Assembly: GCA_016462305.1 (NCBI GenBank)
Contig: JAEMTM010000008.1
Span: 1 to 19,201 of the forward strand
DNA from: Sphingomonadaceae bacterium
GTDB lineage: Bacteria > Pseudomonadota > Alphaproteobacteria > Sphingomonadales > Sphingomonadaceae
Reading direction: 5' to 3'
Length of the DNA stretch: 19,201 nucleotides
The notes below the pieces were generated by a model. The model saw only the letters and a program-made list of their open reading frames with translations, was not told the origin of the DNA and did no database searches. Position 1 is the stretch's first letter, and every line of letters begins with the position of its first letter. The position numbers and the translations under genes were made by a program. This document shows positions 8,352 through 14,706 of this stretch, in pieces.

Positions 8352-9613
8352 AGACGACGCGTGCCGAACGGCTTATTTCGGCGATTGATATTGGTTCATC
8401 CAAGGTGTCCGCATTAATCGCACGGCAAACCGAAAACGGCGATCTGCTGGTGCTGGGCACGGGTCAGCGCGAAAGTCGCGGCGTAACCCGTGGCTGCATT
8501 GCGGATGTTGAACAGGCCGAACTGTCTGTCCGCCACGCGGTGGAGCAGGCCGAACGTATTGCTGGGCTGAACATTGACCGCGCTTGGGTCGGCATGTCGT
8601 CGGGCGGACTCGATAGCATGTTGGCGCCCGTTGAAATTGAACTGGGCGGCGACCGCATAACGCAAGATGATGTCGACGAACTGCTTCAGGCCGGACGCGC
8701 CAATATCCAGACGGGCGGCAAAATTGCGTTGCATATTCAACCTACATTATATGCGCTCGATGGTGTTGGTGGTGTAGCAAATCCGGTTGGGCTGCACGCA
8801 GACAGGCTTGGCGTTGACGTGCATGTCATCCTGGCCGACCCATCACCCGTCCGCAACATGGATATGACGGTGCGCTCCGCACATCTGGATGTTGATTCGC
8901 TTGTGGTCGGACCGGTTGCAACTGGTCTGGCCTGTTTGACGGTCGAAGAGCGCGATCTTGGCGTTGCATTGGTCGAATTTGGGGCAGCAGTGACCAACGT
9001 GTCGGTGTTCATTGGCGGGATGCTGGTCGGACTTGAAACCATTCAAAAAGGCGGCTCGGACATTACCGACGATATAGCGTCGGTCTTTGGTATTCGCCGT
9101 GCGCAGGCGGAGCGGCTGAAATGTTTTCATGGTTCGGCGCTGACCAGCCCACGCGATCATCAGGAAGTGCTCGACATCGGCCCGGACGAAAATGGCGTTG
9201 AACCCGGCAATCAAGCGCCACGCATCACCAAGGCGCAGTTGAATGCGGTCGTCTGCCAGCGCGTTGACGGCATTGTCACCGAAGTTGCGCAGGCGTTGAA
9301 AACGCTCGGCTTTACGGGGCCGTCCGGGCATCAGGTTGTCCTGACCGGCGGCGGCGCGGAGTTAAAGGGTGCAGCCGAACATATGCAGAGCGCATTAGGC
9401 CGCACTGTCCGCATTGGGCGTCCCGCCGGGCTTATCAGCATTCCCGAGGCGCATTCCGGGCCCGCATTCTCAACGCTCGTCGGGTTGATTCATTATGCGG
9501 CATCGGAGCGGATCGAACTGCAATCGGGCTATGATTTGCGCGCCGAACATTTGGGCGGATCGATGCCAAGTTTGATTGAACGGCTAAAACGGGCGGTTCG
9601 TGAGAACTTCTGA
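8348..9613 (+). CDS. ftsA: FtsA, actin-like membrane anchor of the Z ring
   Basis: Actin-fold protein that tethers FtsZ filaments to the membrane and recruits later divisome proteins. The 421 residues show the phosphate-1 loop SAIDIGSSKVSALI (11-24), an inserted 1C domain (about 85-170), the adenosine motif VVLTGGGAELKGA (330-342) and a C-terminal amphipathic helix (about 406-421, SMPSLIERLKRAVRENF), the membrane-targeting sequence. The phosphate-2 region is unusual: residues 207-220 read VALVEFGAAVTNVS where FtsA and actins normally have an Asp followed by a glycine-rich loop. The ATG overlaps ftsQ by ATGA and has no clear Shine-Dalgarno site, so synthesis is probably coupled to FtsQ. A 104-bp gap separates it from ftsZ. 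Confidence 0.96.
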   Translation: MKTTRAERLISAIDIGSSKVSALIARQTENGDLLVLGTGQRESRGVTRGCIADVEQAELSVRHAVEQAERIAGLNIDRAWVGMSSGGLDSMLAPVEIELGGDRITQDDVDELLQAGRANIQTGGKIALHIQPTLYALDGVGGVANPVGLHADRLGVDVHVILADPSPVRNMDMTVRSAHLDVDSLVVGPVATGLACLTVEERDLGVALVEFGAAVTNVSVFIGGMLVGLETIQKGGSDITDDIASVFGIRRAQAERLKCFHGSALTSPRDHQEVLDIGPDENGVEPGNQAPRITKAQLNAVVCQRVDGIVTEVAQALKTLGFTGPSGHQVVLTGGGAELKGAAEHMQSALGRTVRIGRPAGLISIPEAHSGPAFSTLVGLIHYAASERIELQSGYDLRAEHLGGSMPSLIERLKRAVRENF

Positions 9614-9627
9614 CAGAAACCTGTGCA

Positions 9628-9663
9628 AAAAGCGTAATTTTCTGGTGTGCGCTTTACGCTTTT
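9628..9663 (+). promoter_or_regulatory. Inverted repeat in the ftsA-ftsZ gap (possible attenuator or operator)
   Basis: AAAAGCGTAA at 9628-9637 is an exact reverse complement of TTACGCTTTT at 9654-9663, separated by 16 bases. In RNA this gives a 10-bp stem of moderate stability whose 3' arm ends in four U. It could be a weak terminator or attenuator limiting read-through from ftsA, or a dimeric protein site on DNA. The repeat is directly visible; the function is inference. It sits about 55 bp before the ftsZ start. Confidence 0.5.
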
Positions 9664-9703
9664 GTGTCAAAAGCATGCAAATTTCGAACAAGCCAAAGAG
9701 GCT

Positions 9704-9709
9704 AAGGGG
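9704..9709 (+). promoter_or_regulatory. Shine-Dalgarno site of ftsZ
   Basis: AAGGGG lies 8 bases before the ATG at 9718. It is one of the clearest ribosome sites in the division half of the window, fitting a high FtsZ level made independently of the coupled upstream genes. Confidence 0.75.
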
Positions 9710-9717
9710 ATAAAATT

Positions 9718-11226
9718 ATGAGCATCAATATCGGACCACCTATGGTTGACGAATTGAAGCCGAAAATTGCCGTGATTGGCATTGGCGGTGCCGGCGGAAA
9801 TGCGGTTGCCAATATGATAAAAGCAAAGGTTGAAGGCGTCGATTTCCTTGTCGCCAATACCGATGCGCAGGCCCTGAACGCCTCGCCTGCGGATTATCGT
9901 ATTCAGCTTGGACCCGAGATTACGCAAGGTCTTGGCGCTGGTTCACGCCCAGAGGTCGGACGCGCTGCTGCAGAAGAAACAATTGAGCAAGTGAAGTCCG
10001 CTTTGGCTGGTTGCCACATGTGCTTTATCGCGGCTGGCATGGGCGGTGGAACCGGAACCGGTGCCGCTCCCGTCATTGCGCAGGCGGCGCGCGAAATGAA
10101 CATATTGACCGTTGGCGTCGTTACAAAGCCGTTCCTTTTTGAAGGAACGCGCCGGATGCGCTCTGCGGACTCAGGCATTGCCGAACTGCAACAGCATGTC
10201 GACACCCTCATCGTTATTCCGAACCAAAATCTGTTTTTGGTCGCAAACCCGAATACGACGTTCAAAGAGGCATTCTTGTTGGCCGACGAAGTTCTGCAAC
10301 AGGGCGTTCGCGGTATCACTGACCTGATGGTTATGCCTGGCCTCATCAACCTCGATTTTGCCGATGTGCGTTCTGTCATGCACGAAATGGGCAAGGCGAT
10401 GATGGGCACTGGCGAAGCCGAAGGCGATGGCCGTGCGCTTGAAGCTGCGGAGAGGGCGATTGCCAACCCGCTGCTCGACGGCGTGTCGATGCAAGGCGCA
10501 AAGGGCGTTATCGTCTCGATCACGGGCGGCGAAGACATGCGCTTGATGGAAGTGGACGAAGCTGCGAACCATATTCGTGAGCTGGTTGACCCCGATGCAA
10601 ACATCATCTGGGGCTCGGCGTTCAATGAAAATCTGAACGGCAAAATCCGCGTTTCGGTTGTTGCAACCGGTATCGACAATGAAGGCCTGAGCGCATTACC
10701 CGTAACGCAGTCGCGTACGCCATTTTCATTTAGCCGTCCGGCACCGGAGCCAGTTGCGGTGGCCCCTGCGGCAATACCGGCTTTATTTGAAACCACCAAT
10801 TCCGCGCCAGTCGAAGAACCAAACGCGTTTGCGGAACCAGAAACCGATGTAGAAGACGACAGCTTGGTCCTCGGCGGCGATTTCGAAGCCCCAGAAGCGG
10901 ATGAAGAAGCCACTGCGGACGGCGCAGAACAGTCGCCCGGGTCGAGCAGCTTTTCCTCTGCATCTTGGGCAGGCGGAGATGCGCTTGAACTGAACACTCC
11001 GGCAGACGCAAATGAGAACGCAAATGCTCCATCGCCTGCACCGGTCGATGTAACACAGGCGCCTGAGCGAGCGGCACCCCGCATTCCAACAGGGGGGACA
11101 TTGTTTGAACGCATGTCGAACCTGTCACGCGGCCTTTCCCGGTCCGACGATGCCGATGACAAAGGCCATGATGGCGCAAGCAGCACGGGCGTTCCGCGTT
11201 TCCTCGATAGGCAGAACAACTCTTAG
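9718..11226 (+). CDS. ftsZ: FtsZ, tubulin-like cell division GTPase
   Basis: Cytoplasmic GTPase that polymerises into the Z ring. The 502 residues include IGIGGAGGNAVANM (20-33), the tubulin signature GMGGGTGTG (107-115), TKPFLFEG (136-143) and the T7 catalytic loop region NLDFADVRSVM (211-221). The GTPase core ends near residue 325. A long linker (about 330-485), acidic and rich in Ala, Pro, Glu and Ser, leads to the C-terminal peptide GVPRFLDRQNNS (491-502), which is the docking site for FtsA and other partners. The length and the long linker are typical of alphaproteobacterial FtsZ. It is set apart from ftsA by a leader with an inverted repeat and its own Shine-Dalgarno site. Two hairpins begin at its stop codon. 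Confidence 0.98.
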   Translation: MSINIGPPMVDELKPKIAVIGIGGAGGNAVANMIKAKVEGVDFLVANTDAQALNASPADYRIQLGPEITQGLGAGSRPEVGRAAAEETIEQVKSALAGCHMCFIAAGMGGGTGTGAAPVIAQAAREMNILTVGVVTKPFLFEGTRRMRSADSGIAELQQHVDTLIVIPNQNLFLVANPNTTFKEAFLLADEVLQQGVRGITDLMVMPGLINLDFADVRSVMHEMGKAMMGTGEAEGDGRALEAAERAIANPLLDGVSMQGAKGVIVSITGGEDMRLMEVDEAANHIRELVDPDANIIWGSAFNENLNGKIRVSVVATGIDNEGLSALPVTQSRTPFSFSRPAPEPVAVAPAAIPALFETTNSAPVEEPNAFAEPETDVEDDSLVLGGDFEAPEADEEATADGAEQSPGSSSFSSASWAGGDALELNTPADANENANAPSPAPVDVTQAPERAAPRIPTGGTLFERMSNLSRGLSRSDDADDKGHDGASSTGVPRFLDRQNNS

Positions 11227-11254
11227 GGTCCTGACCCTAAGCTGCGTCAGCAGC
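11222..11254 (+). terminator. Two adjacent hairpins at the ftsZ stop codon (no U tract)
   Basis: CTTAGGGTC at 11222-11230 is the reverse complement of GACCCTAAG at 11233-11241, so the ftsZ TAG lies inside the first arm; allowing for loop geometry the stem is 8 bp with a 4-base loop. GCTGC and GCAGC (11241-11245 and 11250-11254) form a second short hairpin. No U run follows, so a classical intrinsic terminator is not supported. Rho-assisted termination, mRNA 3'-end protection or a translation-stop effect are alternatives. Confidence 0.45.
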
Positions 11255-11346
11255 GCCGCGTCATTTCGTCCGGTTTAGGCAACCGTTTGTCGGAGCATTG
11301 CGTAATCATGCTTTGCGTCCGGCAATCGACGTTCAAATAAGGGCGC

Positions 11347-13143
11347 ATGAATGTGACAATGTTACGTGGTGCAGGGATACTCTGTGCGCTCGCTTTATCA
11401 TCGGGCGCGTTTGCGCAAGCCGTTGATGAAAGCGCGCTTGAGGCATTTGACCAGGCAACCCCTGCTGCACCAATAAGTTCGGAGCCCGCTGGTGCAGCCG
11501 ATTTGCGTGCGGCCATGCGCCGCATATCTTTTAATTCCTCCGATGCGGACGCCATGGCCGATGCTGGCAACGCGTCGCTTACTTTGGGGGATGCCAACGC
11601 CGCTTTGAACTTCTTCACGCGTGCCAATGCGCTTCGCCCTGGGAACAGCCGTATCGTGTCCGGTCTGGCGACGGCGACCGTGCGCACGGAAAATCCGTTT
11701 GAAGCACTGCGGTTGTTTGATCAAGCGATCCGCCTTGGCGCGAATGAGCGTTCGATTGCGTTGGATCGTGCATTGGCATTTGACCTATTGGGAAATTTTG
11801 GTCGTGCGCAGCAGGATTATAAATTGGCGCGGACGGCGTCCATCTCGGATGACCTCATTATCCGCCAAGCGGTTTCCTTGTCTCTGGCTGGGCAAAAAGA
11901 AGCCGCCGACGCGATGCTGTTGCCGCTGCTGCACCGCAACAGTTCCCCTGCATGGCGTGCCCGGGCGTTCATGCTTGCGGCCCGCGGGGAGCTGCGCGAA
12001 TCGACGAAAGTTGCGCAAGGGTTCATGGATGTAAGTTCGGCGCTGCGCATGGAGCGTTTTTTCCGGCTGATGCCTTCGCTGACCGCTGCGCAAAAGGCGG
12101 CGGCAATACATTTGGGTCATTTCCCGACGAGCCAAGCGGTCGGGCGTGACAGTGAACAAGTCCGCCGAATTGCATCGACGCTACCGCAGACGCCTGTTGT
12201 GTCCGGCAATAATCGCCTTATTCCCTCGGGCGCTGCGCTTGGAGCAAAATCTACGCCAGTGCGCGACGACAAAAACCCCCCGAAGCCTGATCGTAAACGC
12301 GACCGAAAGGCGCAGGAGCGGGCGGAAATTCAGGCGGTAGCCGCCAATATTCCCGAAGCACAAAAGTTGCCCAAAACAGACACTTCCCGCCTTGGCACTG
12401 CCACCGCGCGCGCTAAGACCGAGGAAGCGCAAGCCTCCCGGATTGCCAGTGTCAACAACAATGCGCTGCCGGTGCCCGAAACTGCGCGCCCATTGGTCAG
12501 TGCAGCATTGCCAAGGCCGGCAAGCACGCTGACGCCAGCACCGACGGCGGCGGCTGCTATGCCCGCTGCTATTGCGCCAGTACCAACCCAAAGCGGCGGG
12601 TCCATGAAGGCGGCGCCCCCTATCTCGCAGGCCCCTGCGGCTGCCGGGAAAGCGCCTGAACCCGCGCCTGCGTTGCCGGTTGCGTCATCCAGCTTTGATC
12701 TGGGCGCAATTGTGGGGGCCATTGATATTCCGAAGAGCGAACAACAGCCTTTGCAAGCTCCAGTGGATTTGAAAAAATTGAAACCACTGGCACCCAAGGC
12801 GACGGCAGAGCCAGCCAAGGTTGCCAAGGTTGATCCCAAGGTGGTGGCAAAGGCCAAAGCCCAAAAGGACCATCCCGCACGCTACTGGGTGCAGATTGCA
12901 ACAGGAAACGCCAATGCCCTTGGCTTTGATTATCGCAAACTCATCAAGACATATGCGGCATTGCTCAAGGCCCGGAACCCATACACGTCCGAATGGGGTA
13001 GGACCGACCGGCTGTTGGTTGGTCCGTTTCCTGACCTGAAAGCTGCAATGAAATGGGAAGCCGACTATAAAAAGGCGGGCGGTGATGCCTTTATGTGGAA
13101 AAGCGAGATTGGCGAGGTCGTTAATCCGTTGAAAACAAAATAG
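11347..13143 (+). CDS. Secreted TPR and SPOR-domain protein, probable septal peptidoglycan-binding protein
   Basis: A 598-residue protein of no named family that I can identify. It begins with a signal peptide (about 1-24, hydrophobic core GILCALALSSGAFAQA). Helical repeats resembling tetratricopeptide repeats follow (about 65-280, e.g. AALNFFTRANALRPGN and EALRLFDQAIRLGAN). Next comes a long low-complexity region rich in Ala, Pro and Lys (about 290-508), then a C-terminal SPOR domain (about 511-588, starting RYWVQIATGNANALGF and including DRLLVGPFPD). SPOR domains bind septal peptidoglycan stripped of stem peptides, so a division or envelope role beside ftsZ is a reasonable inference. The start is uncertain: ATG 11347 is only 3 bases after AAGGG (11339-11343), while the in-frame GTG at 11353 has better spacing and ATG at 11359 is also possible. 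All keep the signal peptide. Confidence 0.85.
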   Translation: MNVTMLRGAGILCALALSSGAFAQAVDESALEAFDQATPAAPISSEPAGAADLRAAMRRISFNSSDADAMADAGNASLTLGDANAALNFFTRANALRPGNSRIVSGLATATVRTENPFEALRLFDQAIRLGANERSIALDRALAFDLLGNFGRAQQDYKLARTASISDDLIIRQAVSLSLAGQKEAADAMLLPLLHRNSSPAWRARAFMLAARGELRESTKVAQGFMDVSSALRMERFFRLMPSLTAAQKAAAIHLGHFPTSQAVGRDSEQVRRIASTLPQTPVVSGNNRLIPSGAALGAKSTPVRDDKNPPKPDRKRDRKAQERAEIQAVAANIPEAQKLPKTDTSRLGTATARAKTEEAQASRIASVNNNALPVPETARPLVSAALPRPASTLTPAPTAAAAMPAAIAPVPTQSGGSMKAAPPISQAPAAAGKAPEPAPALPVASSSFDLGAIVGAIDIPKSEQQPLQAPVDLKKLKPLAPKATAEPAKVAKVDPKVVAKAKAQKDHPARYWVQIATGNANALGFDYRKLIKTYAALLKARNPYTSEWGRTDRLLVGPFPDLKAAMKWEADYKKAGGDAFMWKSEIGEVVNPLKTK

Positions 13144-13182
13144 TGGCTTCCGGTTGGGGACAGTTGGCGGCATAAGCGCGGC

Positions 13183-14334
13183 ATGTCGCATCTTGCCCCT
13201 TATGCTTCCTTTCCTGATCATAGCCGAGGTCGGCTACATGCCGAACCGTCAAGCGATGTGCGCGGACCACGTGACATTTTCCAGCGCGACCGCGACCGTA
13301 TCATTCACTCCATCGCGTTCCGCCGCCTGCGCCACAAGACGCAGGTTTTTATTTCCCCCGATGGCGATCATTTTCGGGTCCGTCTGACACATAGTCTTGA
13401 GGTCGCTCAAATTGGCCGGACAATCGCCCGCGCGCTGGGCTTGAATGAGGATCTGACCGAGGCCTTGTGTCTGGCCCATGATATTGGCCACCCGCCCTTC
13501 GGCCATGCGGGTGAGGATGCGCTTGAAGAAGCGATGAAGCCCTTTGGCGGGTTCGACCATAATGCGCAGACGCTGCGGATGCTGACGCTGCTTGAATCGC
13601 CATATCCGTCATGGCCTGGATTAAACTTGAGCTGGGAACTGTTGGAAGGGCTGGCCAAACATAATGGTCCGGTTGCCAACCCCGGTTGGGCCTTGGCCGA
13701 AGTGAATGCAGGCTTTGACCTAAATCTCACCGATTGGCCTTCGTTGGAGGCGCAGGTCGCGGCGATCAGCGACGATATTGCCTATGACAATCACGATATT
13801 GACGATGGCATCAGGGCAGGGCTGCTCAACATGGACCAATTGCTTGAACTGCCGTTCGTGGCGGAGCGTTGGCAGGCTATCTTGGCCCGCTACCCCGACG
13901 TCCGCCCGCGCCGCTTGATCGGCGAGCTGACTCGTGAGCAGATTGGCGTGATGGTCAATGATGTGATTGAATCCACGCGCACGCGTATAGACGAACTCGG
14001 CATCAGAACTGCCGATGATGTGCGCAAGGCTGGCGTCATGATTGGTGGGTTTTCCTCTGAAATGGCAGCGCGTGAGCGGCGGCTCAAAAAATTCATGTAT
14101 CAAAAGCTCTATCATCACCCCACGCAGACTGCGGCGGCGGTGGAGGCATCGAAGATCGTGCGCGAACTATTTGTGAACTATCGAAACGATGTTCGCCTGC
14201 TGCCACCCGAATGGCGCGAGAATCTGCCAGAGCAAGACCCGGCGCGCAGCCGCCATATCTGCGACTTTCTGGCCGGGATGACGGATCGTTACGCCACCGA
14301 CCGGCACCGCGAACTTTGCGGGAACGCGGCGTGA
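13183..14334 (+). CDS. dgt: Deoxyguanosinetriphosphate triphosphohydrolase-like protein (HD domain)
   Basis: Cytoplasmic metal-dependent enzyme that removes triphosphate from dNTPs, giving a deoxynucleoside and PPPi, and so tunes dNTP pools. The 383 residues fit the short dGTPase-like type. DIFQRDRDRIIHSIAFRRL (31-49) is the family entry motif. The HD metal ligands are His 70 (RLTHSLEV), His 99-Asp 100 (AHDIGHPPFGHAGE) and an Asp in SDDIAYDNHDIDDG (about 197). FDHNAQT (124-130) is also conserved. The start at 13183 matches the usual N-terminus of this family, but no Shine-Dalgarno site is visible in the 39 bp after the SPOR gene. Substrate choice (dGTP or several dNTPs) cannot be read from sequence. 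The gene ends the division-side block. Confidence 0.93.
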   Translation: MSHLAPYASFPDHSRGRLHAEPSSDVRGPRDIFQRDRDRIIHSIAFRRLRHKTQVFISPDGDHFRVRLTHSLEVAQIGRTIARALGLNEDLTEALCLAHDIGHPPFGHAGEDALEEAMKPFGGFDHNAQTLRMLTLLESPYPSWPGLNLSWELLEGLAKHNGPVANPGWALAEVNAGFDLNLTDWPSLEAQVAAISDDIAYDNHDIDDGIRAGLLNMDQLLELPFVAERWQAILARYPDVRPRRLIGELTREQIGVMVNDVIESTRTRIDELGIRTADDVRKAGVMIGGFSSEMAARERRLKKFMYQKLYHHPTQTAAAVEASKIVRELFVNYRNDVRLLPPEWRENLPEQDPARSRHICDFLAGMTDRYATDRHRELCGNAA

Positions 14335-14346
14335 AATCGAAAATCG

Positions 14347-14463
14347 TTATTTCCAGATGACTAGGGCTTGGTCGGAAAGCAGTTGGCGGATACGCCCGAC
14401 GAAGGCGTTTTTATCCACGGAAATGATTCCATTCGCACGCTCGCGGGTTGACTCTGCAATAGG
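14347..14463 (-). other. Orphan coding-like stretch on the minus strand (38 codons, no clear start)
   Basis: Between a TAG and a TAA on the minus strand lie 38 open codons with coding-like third-position bias, ending DQALVIWK. The C-terminal 23 codons could start from a GTG at 14418 but no ribosome site is seen. It may be a remnant of a lost gene, a very small gene, or chance. I do not recognise the sequence. Confidence 0.2.
14392..14412 (+). terminator. Probable intrinsic terminator downstream of dgt
   Basis: ACGCC (14392-14396) pairs with GGCGT (14404-14408) around a 7-base loop, and the 3' arm runs into five T (14408-14412). The stem is short, so efficiency may be modest. It lies 58 bp after the dgt stop and before the glycine-riboswitch leader, where a transcription boundary is expected. 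Confidence 0.45.
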
Positions 14464-14476
14464 CTAACGCCAATGG
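14448..14476 (+). promoter_or_regulatory. Weak promoter candidate for the glycine cleavage operon
   Basis: TTGACT at 14448-14453 is a good -35 match. With a 17-base spacer the -10 position is CAATGG (14471-14476), a poor match. The implied transcription start near 14483 would fall just before the first riboswitch helix at 14491, which is why I list it. Confidence 0.3.
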
Positions 14477-14490
14477 AGGGTCGTCGCTGA

Positions 14491-14648
14491 CGAAGCGGGA
14501 GAGCGTCCCTTAAAAGGACCGCCGAAGGAGCAACCGCCCCGGAATCTCTCAGGCAAAAGGACCGCTTTGGCTTTTGCGACACTCTGGAAAGCGCTCGCCT
14601 TATGCGAGCCACCGAAGGGGTAAAGCTCTCAGGTATCCGTGACAGAGG
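14491..14648 (+). ncRNA. Tandem glycine riboswitch
   Basis: Cis-acting RNA leader with two glycine aptamers. Aptamer 1 has an 8-bp P1 (14491-14498 with 14562-14569, one G-U pair), a GAGAG/CTCTC P2, and the conserved core pieces CCGCCGAAGGAGCAA (14519-14533) and CTCTCAGGCAAAAGGACCG (14546-14564). Aptamer 2 follows after a short linker: P1 is CTCTG (14582-14586) with CAGAG (14643-14647), P3 is GCTCGC (14593-14598) with GCGAGC (14604-14609), and the core is CACCGAAGGGG (14610-14620) plus GCTCTCAGG (14625-14633). The gcvTHP operon directly downstream is the classical target, so the switch is expected to turn expression on when glycine is abundant. The direction of control is inferred from the family. 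Confidence 0.95.
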
Positions 14649-14692
14649 GGGCAGCAGACTTGGCGCTATCCAGCGCCGGTTGCTGCACCTCT
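14644..14692 (+). promoter_or_regulatory. Riboswitch expression-platform hairpin
   Basis: A long hairpin follows aptamer 2: AGAGG (14644-14648) with CCTCT (14688-14692), GCAGCA (14651-14656) with TGCTGC (14681-14686), and GGCGCT (14662-14667) with AGCGCC (14672-14677). Its outermost helix uses the same bases as the 3' strand of aptamer 2 P1, so the two folds exclude each other. Only a few U follow, and the gcvT ATG is 15 bases downstream, so control could act on transcription or translation. Confidence 0.65.
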
Positions 14693-14706
14693 TTGAACGG
14701 ACTGAT

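Noticed and set aside
9903..11219. A 438-codon open frame antisense to ftsZ
   Set aside because: Its product is Ser/Ala/Pro-rich without recognisable domains and exactly mirrors the third-position bias of ftsZ. It is a shadow of the real gene.
11227..11346. Promoter for the TPR-SPOR gene in the gap after ftsZ
   Set aside because: I found no convincing -35/-10 pair at acceptable spacing, so none is annotated.
14602..14706. In-frame upstream extension of gcvT
   Set aside because: It would translate the second glycine aptamer and its platform hairpin; similarity to GcvT starts only after 14707.
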